DNA from: an uncultured Lachnospiraceae bacterium
GTDB lineage: Bacteria; Bacillota; Clostridia; Lachnospirales; Lachnospiraceae
Reading direction: 5' to 3'
Assembly (NCBI GenBank): GCA_937916415.1
Contig: CALGGH010000213.1
Coordinates: 1 to 7,965 of the forward strand
Length of the DNA stretch: 7,965 nt
In this document: positions 1 through 5,715 of the stretch, piece after piece
How positions within the stretch are numbered: position 1 is the first letter of the stretch
Layout of the letters: each line of letters starts with the position of its first letter
The notes under the pieces: model-generated
Databases searched by the model: none
Told to the model about the DNA's origin: nothing
What the model saw: only the letters and a program-made list of their open reading frames with translations
Position numbers and translations under genes: made by a program

Positions 1-1
1 T

Positions 2-91
2 GGAGAAGTACCCAAGCTGGCCGAAGGGGCTCCCCTGGAAAGGGAGTAGGTCGTTAATAGCGGCGCGAGGGTTCAAATCCCTCCTTCTCCG
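2..91 (+). tRNA. tRNA-Ser (anticodon GGA)
   Basis: A complete serine tRNA decoding UCC/UCU. The 7-bp acceptor stem pairs GGAGAAG (2-8) with CTTCTCC (84-90), leaving discriminator G91, the usual base for tRNA-Ser. The anticodon stem CTCCC (30-34)/GGGAG (42-46) encloses loop CTGGAAA with anticodon GGA at 37-39. The T arm is GAGGG (67-71), loop TTCAAAT, CCCTC (79-83). About 20 nt between the anticodon and T stems (47-66) form the long class II variable arm typical of Ser/Leu/Tyr tRNAs. The 3' CCA is not encoded: the sequence continues CGACA after G91. The promoter lies outside the window. It is convergent with the minus-strand operon that ends at ispD. Confidence 0.97.
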
Positions 92-95
92 CGAC

Positions 96-135
96 AAATC
101 CGGAAATGCATTCATGCATTTTCGGATTTTTTTTT
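96..135 (+). terminator. Rho-independent terminator of the tRNA-Ser transcript
   Basis: A 15-bp stem with a single G-U wobble (96-110 with 115-129) closed by loop TTCA at 111-114. It is followed by an unbroken T run (127-135, overlapping the stem base). It starts 4 nt after the tRNA discriminator base. The stem is A/T-rich on its outer side (AAATCCG...CGGATTT), so the hairpin may also work partly in the other direction, but the long U tract is on the plus-strand RNA. Confidence 0.93.
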
Positions 136-235
136 GTGTTAGTATGAAAGTGGGTCGGTGGCGATTTTCTTCACAGTAATGGCAGGGCGTGTAGAATGCC
201 TATTTGGCAATAACGACCCCTTTTCCAACTAACAC
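136..235. repeat. About 100-bp element bounded by imperfect 22-bp inverted repeats
   Basis: Left end 136-157 begins GTGTTAGT and ends GGGTCG; right end 214-235 begins CGACCC and ends ACTAACAC. The two 22-nt arms match at 18 positions when one is reverse complemented, with the outer 8 and the innermost 6 bases perfect. The 56-bp core (158-213) has no ORF or motif I recognise. The left arm starts at the end of the tRNA terminator T run, and the right arm is followed by a T/C-rich stretch. No convincing target-site duplication is visible. It could be a MITE, the relic of an insertion sequence, or simply a long hairpin in the region between convergent transcripts. No transposase is present. Confidence 0.45.
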
Positions 236-251
236 CTTTTCTTTTCTTATC

Positions 252-320
252 AAATGACACTCGGGGACGGAGTCAGGGGGTCAGAAAATGACACTCCGAC
301 TCCGTCCCCGAGTGTCATTT
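252..320. repeat. REP-like palindromic repeat overlapping the 3' end of ispD
   Basis: Two perfectly complementary 23-nt arms, 252-274 (AAATGACACTCGGGGACGG followed by AGTC) and 298-320, flank a 23-nt spacer. The spacer holds a second copy of the arm's outer 11 nt, AAATGACACTC, at 286-296. The right-hand GAGTGTCATTT (310-320) can therefore pair with either upstream copy, giving two mutually exclusive hairpins. There is no T run on either strand, so it is not a standard terminator. Palindromes with a GGGGACGG core resemble dispersed REP/RAYT-type extragenic repeats that I associate with many bacterial genomes; that link is recall, not tested. The right arm supplies the last Lys codon and the TGA stop of ispD. 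Confidence 0.75.
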
Positions 321-1004
321 CATTTTCCATTCGGCGTAGCTCAGGTCATCGGGGGTCGTGATCTTGATGTTGTCGTAATCGGCAAGAATCATTTTGACCC
401 TGGCGTTGCCGAAGTGCTCCACCACCATCGCGTCATCCGTAACGTGCAGGTCGCCCAGTTCGTTTCTTTCCTCAAGCTCGGCCAGCCGCTCATATGCCGA
501 TGCGACCACTACATATCTAAAGCACTGGGGTGTCTGCATCAGCCAGACGCTCCTTCTGTCCGGCGTCGACTCCACGTAGCCGTCGCTACCCACTATCTTG
601 ACAGTGTCCTTGGAGGGCACCGCTGCCACGCAGGCGTCCTCTGAGTCCAGCATCCCGATGCAGTCGTCGATGATCGCCGGAGTGACGAAGGGCCTCGCGC
701 CGTCATGTATCAGCACCTTGTCGCACCTGCCTGCCGCTCGTAAACCCATCCGGACTGAATTGTATCTTTCCCTGCCCCCGCTGACCACGGTGGTTAATTT
801 GCTGAATTCAACGACGTATTTCTGATTATGTTCCATGTCTTCAGCCGAGCATACCAGCACTATCTCATCAGCGGAGCTGACCTGAAATGCCCTGAGCGAG
901 TACCAGATGAGTTCATGACCGTTTAGGTCAATATACTGTTTTTTTACCGATGTACCCATGCGCGTGCCGCTTCCGGCCGCCAGGACTATCGCCACCGTTT
1001 TCAT
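315..1004 (-). CDS. ispD: 2-C-methyl-D-erythritol 4-phosphate cytidylyltransferase
   Basis: IspD joins CTP and MEP to give CDP-methylerythritol and pyrophosphate, the third step of the non-mevalonate isoprenoid pathway in the cytoplasm. The protein has 229 residues, a normal length. Visible signatures are the nucleotide-binding loop AAGSGTRMG (9-17) followed by KKQY (21-24), SGGRERYNSV (75-84), HDGARP (100-105), TPQ (158-160), TDD (189-191) and the C-terminal NIKITTPDDL (212-221). The ATG is 6 nt after the stop of the upstream HIT gene, with AGGGTG as a modest ribosome binding site inside that gene's end. It is the last gene of the minus-strand train. The final codon and stop lie in the 252-320 palindrome, so the last residues (WKMK) may have been set by that insertion. 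No ispF is adjacent. Confidence 0.96.
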   Translation of the reverse strand: MKTVAIVLAAGSGTRMGTSVKKQYIDLNGHELIWYSLRAFQVSSADEIVLVCSAEDMEHNQKYVVEFSKLTTVVSGGRERYNSVRMGLRAAGRCDKVLIHDGARPFVTPAIIDDCIGMLDSEDACVAAVPSKDTVKIVGSDGYVESTPDRRSVWLMQTPQCFRYVVVASAYERLAELEERNELGDLHVTDDAMVVEHFGNARVKMILADYDNIKITTPDDLSYAEWKMK

Positions 1005-1010
1005 TATGAA

Positions 1011-1451
1011 TCACACCCTGTCCAGTGCTTCCCTGACGTCGGCGATCATCTGCTCGTATTCGGCGTCCGTCAGAAAAACCTTGCCGGGATTCATCTGGAA
1101 CGTGCCGCCCCACTCGTCTCCATCCTTGTACTTGGGAACGAGGTGCATGTGCAGATGGCAGCCGGTGTCGCCGTATGCGCCATAATTGAGTTTGTCGGGA
1201 TGAAAAACCTCATGAATGGCCTTGGCGGCCCTGTTCACATCGGCGAAGAACCTGTTTCTTTGCTCCTCGGATATGTCCACGATCTCGCTCACGTGATCCT
1301 GATATGCCACGATGCATCTACCGCGTTTGCTCTGTTCCTTAAAAAGAATGAGCTGGCTCACGTCCATGTCGCAGATCTTGATGCCAAATTTGGCCAGGAG
1401 TTCCCCTCCCTGGCAATAACCGCAATTGTCACCCATAATTGTTTGATTCAT
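1011..1451 (-). CDS. HIT-family (histidine triad) nucleotide-binding protein
   Basis: A small cytoplasmic HIT-superfamily protein of 146 residues. The family hydrolyses or transfers nucleotidyl groups from substrates such as AMP-lysine or dinucleoside polyphosphates; the substrate of this one cannot be read from sequence. The catalytic triad motif is HLHMHLVP (99-106), and a CGYC pair (10-13) near the N terminus could bind metal. The frame stays open 20 codons further upstream, with another ATG (MKKEEA), but AAGGAGG ends 5 nt before the chosen ATG (MNQT), which decides the start. It sits 60 nt after azlD and 6 nt before ispD, so it is probably co-transcribed with both. Nothing in the context ties it to either neighbour functionally. 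Confidence 0.9.
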   Translation of the reverse strand: MNQTIMGDNCGYCQGGELLAKFGIKICDMDVSQLILFKEQSKRGRCIVAYQDHVSEIVDISEEQRNRFFADVNRAAKAIHEVFHPDKLNYGAYGDTGCHLHMHLVPKYKDGDEWGGTFQMNPGKVFLTDAEYEQMIADVREALDRV

Positions 1452-1456
1452 GGCTT

Positions 1457-1463
1457 CCTCCTT
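1457..1463 (-). promoter_or_regulatory. Ribosome binding site that fixes the HIT gene start
   Basis: On the minus strand this reads AAGGAGG, followed by 5 nt (AAGCC) and ATG at 1451. It is the strongest Shine-Dalgarno sequence in the window and excludes the longer in-frame starts at about 1469 and 1511, which have no comparable site. Confidence 0.85.
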
Positions 1464-1511
1464 TTTCATATCTATATACGGGCCACGCGCCTCCGTTGCC
1501 GGATCACGCAT

Positions 1512-1814
1512 TTACATCAGGATGAACTCCAGCACGAACACCGTCACGCAGCATATGATCGATACCGGAAAGAGCCCCAGCCCGAACCATGCCGCTATGA
1601 TGCCCAGCACCAGTGCCACTGCTCCGGCCACGGGCGAGGAAGTCGCTTCCATGATCGCCGGAAAGGTCATGACCGCCAGGGTCACGTAGGGCACGTAATA
1701 GAGAAATGACTGTATGAACTTGTTGTCTATCCGGCGCCTGATCAGCGTCACGGGAAGTATCCTGATCAGGATGATCACGGATATCATGATTATCAAATAG
1801 GTATGTTTATTCAC
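1512..1814 (-). CDS. azlD: AzlD-type subunit of branched-chain amino acid exporter
   Basis: The small membrane partner of AzlC; the pair is known to export branched-chain amino acids or analogues such as azaleucine. It has 100 residues, the usual AzlD size, and is almost wholly hydrophobic. Segments are roughly 5-23, 38-56, 62-78 and 80-98, with a basic loop LIRRRIDNKF around 24-33 and the family-like PYVTLAVMTFPA at 42-53. The chosen start is a GTG overlapping the azlC stop as GTGA, preceded by an AGAGGA-type site; this is classic translational coupling. An open frame continues upstream inside azlC, but its extra residues are low-complexity shadow translation and not part of this protein. 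A 60-nt gap to the HIT gene follows. Confidence 0.87.
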   Translation of the reverse strand: MNKHTYLIIMISVIILIRILPVTLIRRRIDNKFIQSFLYYVPYVTLAVMTFPAIMEATSSPVAGAVALVLGIIAAWFGLGLFPVSIICCVTVFVLEFILM

Positions 1815-2545
1815 TCCACGTCCTCTTCCACCGGTCTGACGATGGCGCAAACCGCCGATATCAACATCGTCAGCACTATGATCCTGGTTCCCGACGAAAT
1901 CGAAGTGATGGCCGGGATCAGGCCGCTGATCACGCTGCCCGGTGAGCACAGGTAGCTCAGCAGGAAGCTCACCGTCACCGCTATCAGCACGGTTCTGTTC
2001 TTTTTGCACGGGGGAACTATGATGGCTATGAACATGCCATACAGCGCAACGGACAGCGCACTCACTACGCGCACGGGCAGCCCGTTGCCGGCTATGATCC
2101 CGAGCGAGGTGCCAAGTCCCCACAGCGGAGCCGCCACTGCTGCCATGCCGTAGGTATACTCCGGAACAAGCCTGCCGGGACGCGAGACGTTGGCTCCGAA
2201 TATCTCATCCGTGGTAAAAAATGCAACCGAGATCCTGCGGCAGATGGATGCGTCTTCCGCAAACCGCTGGGACAGTGCCGTGGTCATCAGCATGTACCTG
2301 GCGTTGGTGATGACGGCGACGAGAAGCGTCTCCACGAAAGTCGCCTGATAGAGTATCATCGAGAATCCGGCGTACTCTCCCGCGCTGGCCAGCGCCAGCA
2401 CCGAGGTGATGAAGCCCTCAACCGGCGTGATGCCCGCGTTCCTCGCCATTATTCCCAGTGAAAAAGACACTGCGAAATATCCCAGGCCTATTGGAACTCC
2501 GACCTTGAGTCCGTTTAAGAACGTCAGCTTAATGTCCTGTCTCAT
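1811..2545 (-). CDS. azlC: AzlC-type branched-chain amino acid permease
   Basis: The large subunit of the AzlCD exporter, 244 residues and integral to the cytoplasmic membrane. Supporting features are the N-terminal GVPIGLGYFAVSFSLGI (15-31), the small-residue helix around LALASAGEYAGF (50-61), NARYMLMTTALSQRF (81-95), which replaces the family's common NxRH region, and FTTDEIFG (110-117). Further hydrophobic segments lie near 133-152, 160-177, 186-213 and 222-236. The ATG overlaps the tsaD stop as ATGA, so translation is probably coupled to tsaD. Transport has no obvious link to t6A synthesis, so the placement is more likely operon capture than shared function. Amino acid specificity is inferred from family only. 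Confidence 0.9.
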   Translation of the reverse strand: MRQDIKLTFLNGLKVGVPIGLGYFAVSFSLGIMARNAGITPVEGFITSVLALASAGEYAGFSMILYQATFVETLLVAVITNARYMLMTTALSQRFAEDASICRRISVAFFTTDEIFGANVSRPGRLVPEYTYGMAAVAAPLWGLGTSLGIIAGNGLPVRVVSALSVALYGMFIAIIVPPCKKNRTVLIAVTVSFLLSYLCSPGSVISGLIPAITSISSGTRIIVLTMLISAVCAIVRPVEEDVE

Positions 2546-3570
2546 CTGCTCTCACCCAGCATCAGGTTCGGGATCGCATTCAGGTCCAGCCCGTCGCGGA
2601 CGCCCGCGACGTAATCATGGTAAGCTGCAGCACCGATCATGGCCGCATTGTCCGTGCAGTAGACGGGCGAAGGCACGCAGAAGCGCACGCCCCTCTCGTC
2701 ACAGGCCTTTTGAAGCGAAAGCCTGAGCGCCGTGTTGGAGGCCACGCCCCCAGCCAGCGCAAACTCATGCAGTCCCCTCTCATCGATGGCCATCATGGCC
2801 CGTTCGGTCAGCACCTCAACCACCGAACGCTGGAAAGAGGCGGCCACGTCGTTTACGTTCACCTCCACGCCCTGCATCCTGCAGCTGTTTAGGTAATTCA
2901 GCACGGCGCTCTTTACGCCGCTGAATGAAAAATCATACTCAGAGTCACGTACCTTGCCCCGGGGAAAGTCGATCGCATGCGGATCTCCCTCCCTGGCGGC
3001 AGCGTCGATCTTGGGGCCGCCGGGATATCCCAGTCCTATGGCCCGGGCGACCTTGTCAAAGGCTTCGCCGGCCGCGTCGTCACGGGTGCGGGCTATGATC
3101 TCGTACTTACCGTAATCCCTGACCTCCACCAGATGCGAATGCCCGCCTGACACCACCAGGCAGACGTAGGGCGGCCGCAGGTCGGGATGCTCTATGTAGT
3201 TGGCTGATATGTGCCCCTCTATGTGATGTACGCCTATCAGCGGCTTTTTTGCCGCGAACGCCATTGCCTTGGCGCTGCTTACTCCCACCAGGAGAGGGCC
3301 TACCAGGCCGGGTCCGTAGGTCACGGCCACGGCATCCACTTCTTCCAGCATCATCGAAGCATCAGCCAGGGCCTTTGTCACCACGGGAACGATCTTTTCC
3401 ACGTGGCTGCGGCTGGCTATCTCCGGCACTACTCCGCCGTACTGTGTATGAATCGGTATCTGGGTATATATGACGTTGGATAAGACCTCCCTGCCGTCCT
3501 GCACGACGGCTGCGGCGGTCTCGTCACACGAAGTCTCTATCGCAAGTATCCGGACCGTTTCGTCATTCAT
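2542..3570 (-). CDS. tsaD: tRNA N6-adenosine threonylcarbamoyltransferase TsaD
   Basis: TsaD transfers the threonylcarbamoyl group from TC-AMP to A37 of tRNAs reading ANN codons, working with TsaB and TsaE, both encoded upstream in this operon. At 342 residues it is full length. It is an ASKHA-fold protein with IETSCDETAAAV (11-22), the metal-binding HHIEGH (ligands H116 and H120), VVSGGHSHL (139-147), GEAFDKVARAIGLGYPGGP (168-186), FSFSGVKSAV (214-223), AGGVASNTALR (273-283) and CTDNAAMIGAAAY (305-317) with metal ligand D307. The start ATG lies 8 nt inside the preceding gene. A GGAGG sits 12 nt upstream, a slightly long spacing. Every expected active-site residue is present. Confidence 0.97.
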   Translation of the reverse strand: MNDETVRILAIETSCDETAAAVVQDGREVLSNVIYTQIPIHTQYGGVVPEIASRSHVEKIVPVVTKALADASMMLEEVDAVAVTYGPGLVGPLLVGVSSAKAMAFAAKKPLIGVHHIEGHISANYIEHPDLRPPYVCLVVSGGHSHLVEVRDYGKYEIIARTRDDAAGEAFDKVARAIGLGYPGGPKIDAAAREGDPHAIDFPRGKVRDSEYDFSFSGVKSAVLNYLNSCRMQGVEVNVNDVAASFQRSVVEVLTERAMMAIDERGLHEFALAGGVASNTALRLSLQKACDERGVRFCVPSPVYCTDNAAMIGAAAYHDYVAGVRDGLDLNAIPNLMLGESR

Positions 3571-4198
3571 TAAAAAGCATTACCTCCGAACTCTCTGCTG
3601 ACACGTCAGCATTGCTGGTCAGATCCCACCCGAGGATCTTCCAGTGGCCGGCCTCATCCCTGCGCAATATGAAAAGCTCCTCAACCGTGCCGGGCACGGC
3701 ACCGTTGCGGATGTTGTACGTGCAGTAGAGGCTGGCGCACTCATACTGATCCTTGGTGAAATAGTTGACGTCCGTGCTGGCGGATATGCTGTAGCTCATT
3801 ATCGCGTATTCCTGAGACTTTTTGGTAGCTATCTCAGACTTGAGGTCGGTAATGTACCTGTTCCATTCCTGGTTGCCCGCCAGGTCGTCGTCATATATCT
3901 GCAGAGCCCGCTCGGCCAGCTCCTCTATCTCATCATCGGTGCAGTTCTCGTTGTAAAGCACCCTGGTGAGATCCGAGTAGTACTTCACCACTTCCTTGGG
4001 AGACGGCGGATAGTTCTTGTCCAGGTTACGCAGGAGGACTTCCTGCACGGCCGTCACGGTCGTGGTCTCCTCCTTGGGCGGCTTCTTGCGGTTCGCCACG
4101 TTGTAATACGCGAGCACGATGAGCAAGGCCAGCACCGCTACCACGATAACTGACTTCAGAGCCGATCCTGCTGATTTTTTAGCCCTGGTATTTGCCAT
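3563..4198 (-). CDS. Membrane-anchored hypothetical protein, DUF6715-like
   Basis: A protein of 211 residues with a basic N terminus (TRAKKSA), one hydrophobic helix at about 16-33, a short KKPPKEE linker and a soluble domain from about 48 to the end. The order suggests a type II anchored or uncleaved-signal extracytoplasmic protein. The motif run VQEVLLRNLDKNYPPSPKEV (51-70), then YYSDLTRVLYNEN and a helical acidic stretch, resembles a Lachnospiraceae family I recall as DUF6715; this is from memory and no function is known to me. The C-terminal part (residues containing FILRRDEAGHWKILGWDL) looks like an NTF2/SnoaL-type or lipoprotein-like beta domain, which is only a guess. The start is the ATG 1 nt after the rnz stop, with GAGG 6 nt upstream. 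A TTG 15 nt earlier also keeps the frame open but is less likely. It overlaps tsaD by 8 nt. Confidence 0.8.
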   Translation of the reverse strand: MANTRAKKSAGSALKSVIVVAVLALLIVLAYYNVANRKKPPKEETTTVTAVQEVLLRNLDKNYPPSPKEVVKYYSDLTRVLYNENCTDDEIEELAERALQIYDDDLAGNQEWNRYITDLKSEIATKKSQEYAIMSYSISASTDVNYFTKDQYECASLYCTYNIRNGAVPGTVEELFILRRDEAGHWKILGWDLTSNADVSAESSEVMLFNE

Positions 4199-4199
4199 C

Positions 4200-5111
4200 C
4201 TAATCCTCGCCAAACATTATATCCATATGCTTGCCGTCCTTGCCTGCCTCCGCATCGGGAAAGATCTTCCTCACTTCCTTCATGTAGGGCTCGGCCTTGA
4301 CGAGCGACGGTGAAAAATGAGTGAGCCACATGCGCTTGGGCTGCGCCTCGGAAGCGATCACGGCCGCCTCGTTGAACGTCATGTGCTTGTTGGCCACCGC
4401 CTTGTCTGCCTTGTCTTCCTCTCCATACATGCCCTCACATATAAACAGGTCAGCACCGGCAGCATGATCTATGATTGACTGTGTCGGTCGGGTATCCGTA
4501 GTATAAGTCAGCTTGATGCCCGGCCTGTCAGGTCCCATGACCATGTCGGGGGTGTAGGTCACGCCATCCACCGTCACGCTCTCGCCGCCCTGCAGCACGC
4601 CCCACATGCGGCGTTCGATGGGCAGCTTCATCGCAGCCTCCACGTCAAACTTGCCCTGCCTGGGTATGCGTATGCTGTAACCATAGCAGGTCACGTTGTG
4701 ATTCACCCTGAAGGCGTCTATGAACATCCCATCGAACCCGAAGGTCTGTTCGGATCCCTCGATCTCGCGGCAGATGATCTCAAAGGGCAGCTCCGGTGCC
4801 ACCACCCTGAGCGAGTTCACCACCCTGGTCAACCCTTTGGGTCCGATCATGAGCAGGGGTTCCGTGCGTTCTGCATTGCCCATGGTCAGAAGCATGCCCG
4901 GCAGTCCCGAGATATGATCCGCATGGAAATGCGTGAAGCACATGATCCCTATCGGCTTGGGACTCAGGCTGCTCTTCCTGAGCGCGATCTGCGTCGCCTC
5001 CCCGCAATCTATCAATATGCTGAGTCCGTTGTACCTGGCCAAAAGGGATGTCAGGAAACGGTGTGGCAGGGGCATCATTCCCCCGCATCCAAGTAGCGTT
5101 ACGTCCAGCAT
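4200..5111 (-). CDS. rnz: Ribonuclease Z (tRNA 3' endonuclease)
   Basis: RNase Z cuts the 3' trailer from tRNA precursors just after the discriminator base, mainly when CCA is not encoded. It is a metallo-beta-lactamase-fold enzyme with two zinc ions. At 303 residues it is the usual short form. Ligand motifs are THFHADHISGLPG (60-72; H61, H63, D65, H66), VNHNV with H138, TTDTRP with D206, and LTHFSPSL with H265. H243 in NKHMTFNEAA and E226 in ICEGMY also match the family. The region WGVLQGGESV (170-179) corresponds to the flexible-arm surroundings. AGGA lies 8 nt before the ATG. It follows rimI by 53 nt and touches the next gene. The CCA-less tRNA-Ser in this window is the kind of substrate it processes. 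Confidence 0.95.
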   Translation of the reverse strand: MLDVTLLGCGGMMPLPHRFLTSLLARYNGLSILIDCGEATQIALRKSSLSPKPIGIMCFTHFHADHISGLPGMLLTMGNAERTEPLLMIGPKGLTRVVNSLRVVAPELPFEIICREIEGSEQTFGFDGMFIDAFRVNHNVTCYGYSIRIPRQGKFDVEAAMKLPIERRMWGVLQGGESVTVDGVTYTPDMVMGPDRPGIKLTYTTDTRPTQSIIDHAAGADLFICEGMYGEEDKADKAVANKHMTFNEAAVIASEAQPKRMWLTHFSPSLVKAEPYMKEVRKIFPDAEAGKDGKHMDIMFGED

Positions 5112-5164
5112 TTCAAATATCCTGATTCTAAAAATCTGATTTCACGCATCCTGATTTCAAATCA

Positions 5165-5617
5165 TTACGCATGTTTTCTCTTCCACATGATCACCGCATC
5201 CTCACGCGGCTTGGAATAAAACCCGGGCCGTATCCCATCGGACTTAAACCCGCACTTTTCGTATGCCCTGATTGCCGCGGCATTGGATGCCCTGACTTCC
5301 AGCGTGAATTCCCCGGTTCCGCACGATTCGGAATGGGCCATCGCGTATTTCAGGAGTTCAGTGGCGATACCGTGATTCCTGTATTCGGGCCTGACGGCCA
5401 CGTTGGTCACGTCTCCCTCGTCGAGAACCCTGAATATCACGCAGCCTCCGACGAGTTCGCCGGTATCTCCGTCCTCCGCCAGATAATAATCGGCATTGTC
5501 CTTGTCCACGATCTCCTCAAAGGCGCTTCTGGGCCAGGGTTCGCTGAAGGAATTCCTCTCAAGCGCCGTCGCGGCATCTATGTCGTCCATCGTGATAGTA
5601 CGGAAACTAACTGTCAT
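5165..5617 (-). CDS. rimI: Ribosomal protein S18-alanine N-acetyltransferase
   Basis: A GNAT-family acetyltransferase of 150 residues, the standard RimI length. RimI acetylates the N-terminal alanine of ribosomal protein S18 using acetyl-CoA. Visible are the N-terminal MDDIDAATALERNSFSEPW (10-28), the conserved VTNVAVRPEYRNHGIATELL (70-89) holding the acetyl-CoA pyrophosphate loop RNHGIA (80-85), LEVRASNAAAIRAYEKCGF (106-124) with E107 and Y119, and GFYSKPREDAVIMWK near the end. The ATG has AAGGA about 6 nt upstream. The location between tsaB and rnz is the common Firmicutes arrangement, which favours RimI over a generic GNAT protein, although substrate cannot be proven from sequence. Confidence 0.92.
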   Translation of the reverse strand: MTVSFRTITMDDIDAATALERNSFSEPWPRSAFEEIVDKDNADYYLAEDGDTGELVGGCVIFRVLDEGDVTNVAVRPEYRNHGIATELLKYAMAHSESCGTGEFTLEVRASNAAAIRAYEKCGFKSDGIRPGFYSKPREDAVIMWKRKHA

Positions 5618-5715
5618 TGCATTCCTTCCGTCCCCTATTATTCCAGGACGCCCTGACGTAAAAATCAGTTCTCATCATATTACCATCGCTCCCACAGATC
5701 CCGGGGCATCTGCCC

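Noticed and set aside
288..644. Plus-strand open frame starting in the palindromic repeat, antisense to ispD
   Set aside because: It mirrors the ispD coding sequence, has no ribosome binding site and its translation has no recognisable domain. It is a shadow of a GC-rich gene.
1815..2123. Extended azlD reading frame of 203 residues
   Set aside because: The extra N-terminal part lies wholly inside azlC in another frame and is Arg/His-rich shadow translation. The GTG overlapping the azlC stop gives a normal 100-residue AzlD.
5627..5637. GGGGACGGA (minus strand) before rimI as another copy of the REP-like core
   Set aside because: Only nine bases match, with no palindromic arm; it is part of the rimI leader and may be chance.
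5618..5715. Possible 23-residue small ORF (MMRTDFYV...) between tsaB and rimI
   Set aside because: It overlaps the rimI start, lacks a good ribosome binding site and has no supporting feature. The spacer also has a 5-bp GGGGC/GCCCC hairpin at the tsaB stop, without a U run, too short to call.
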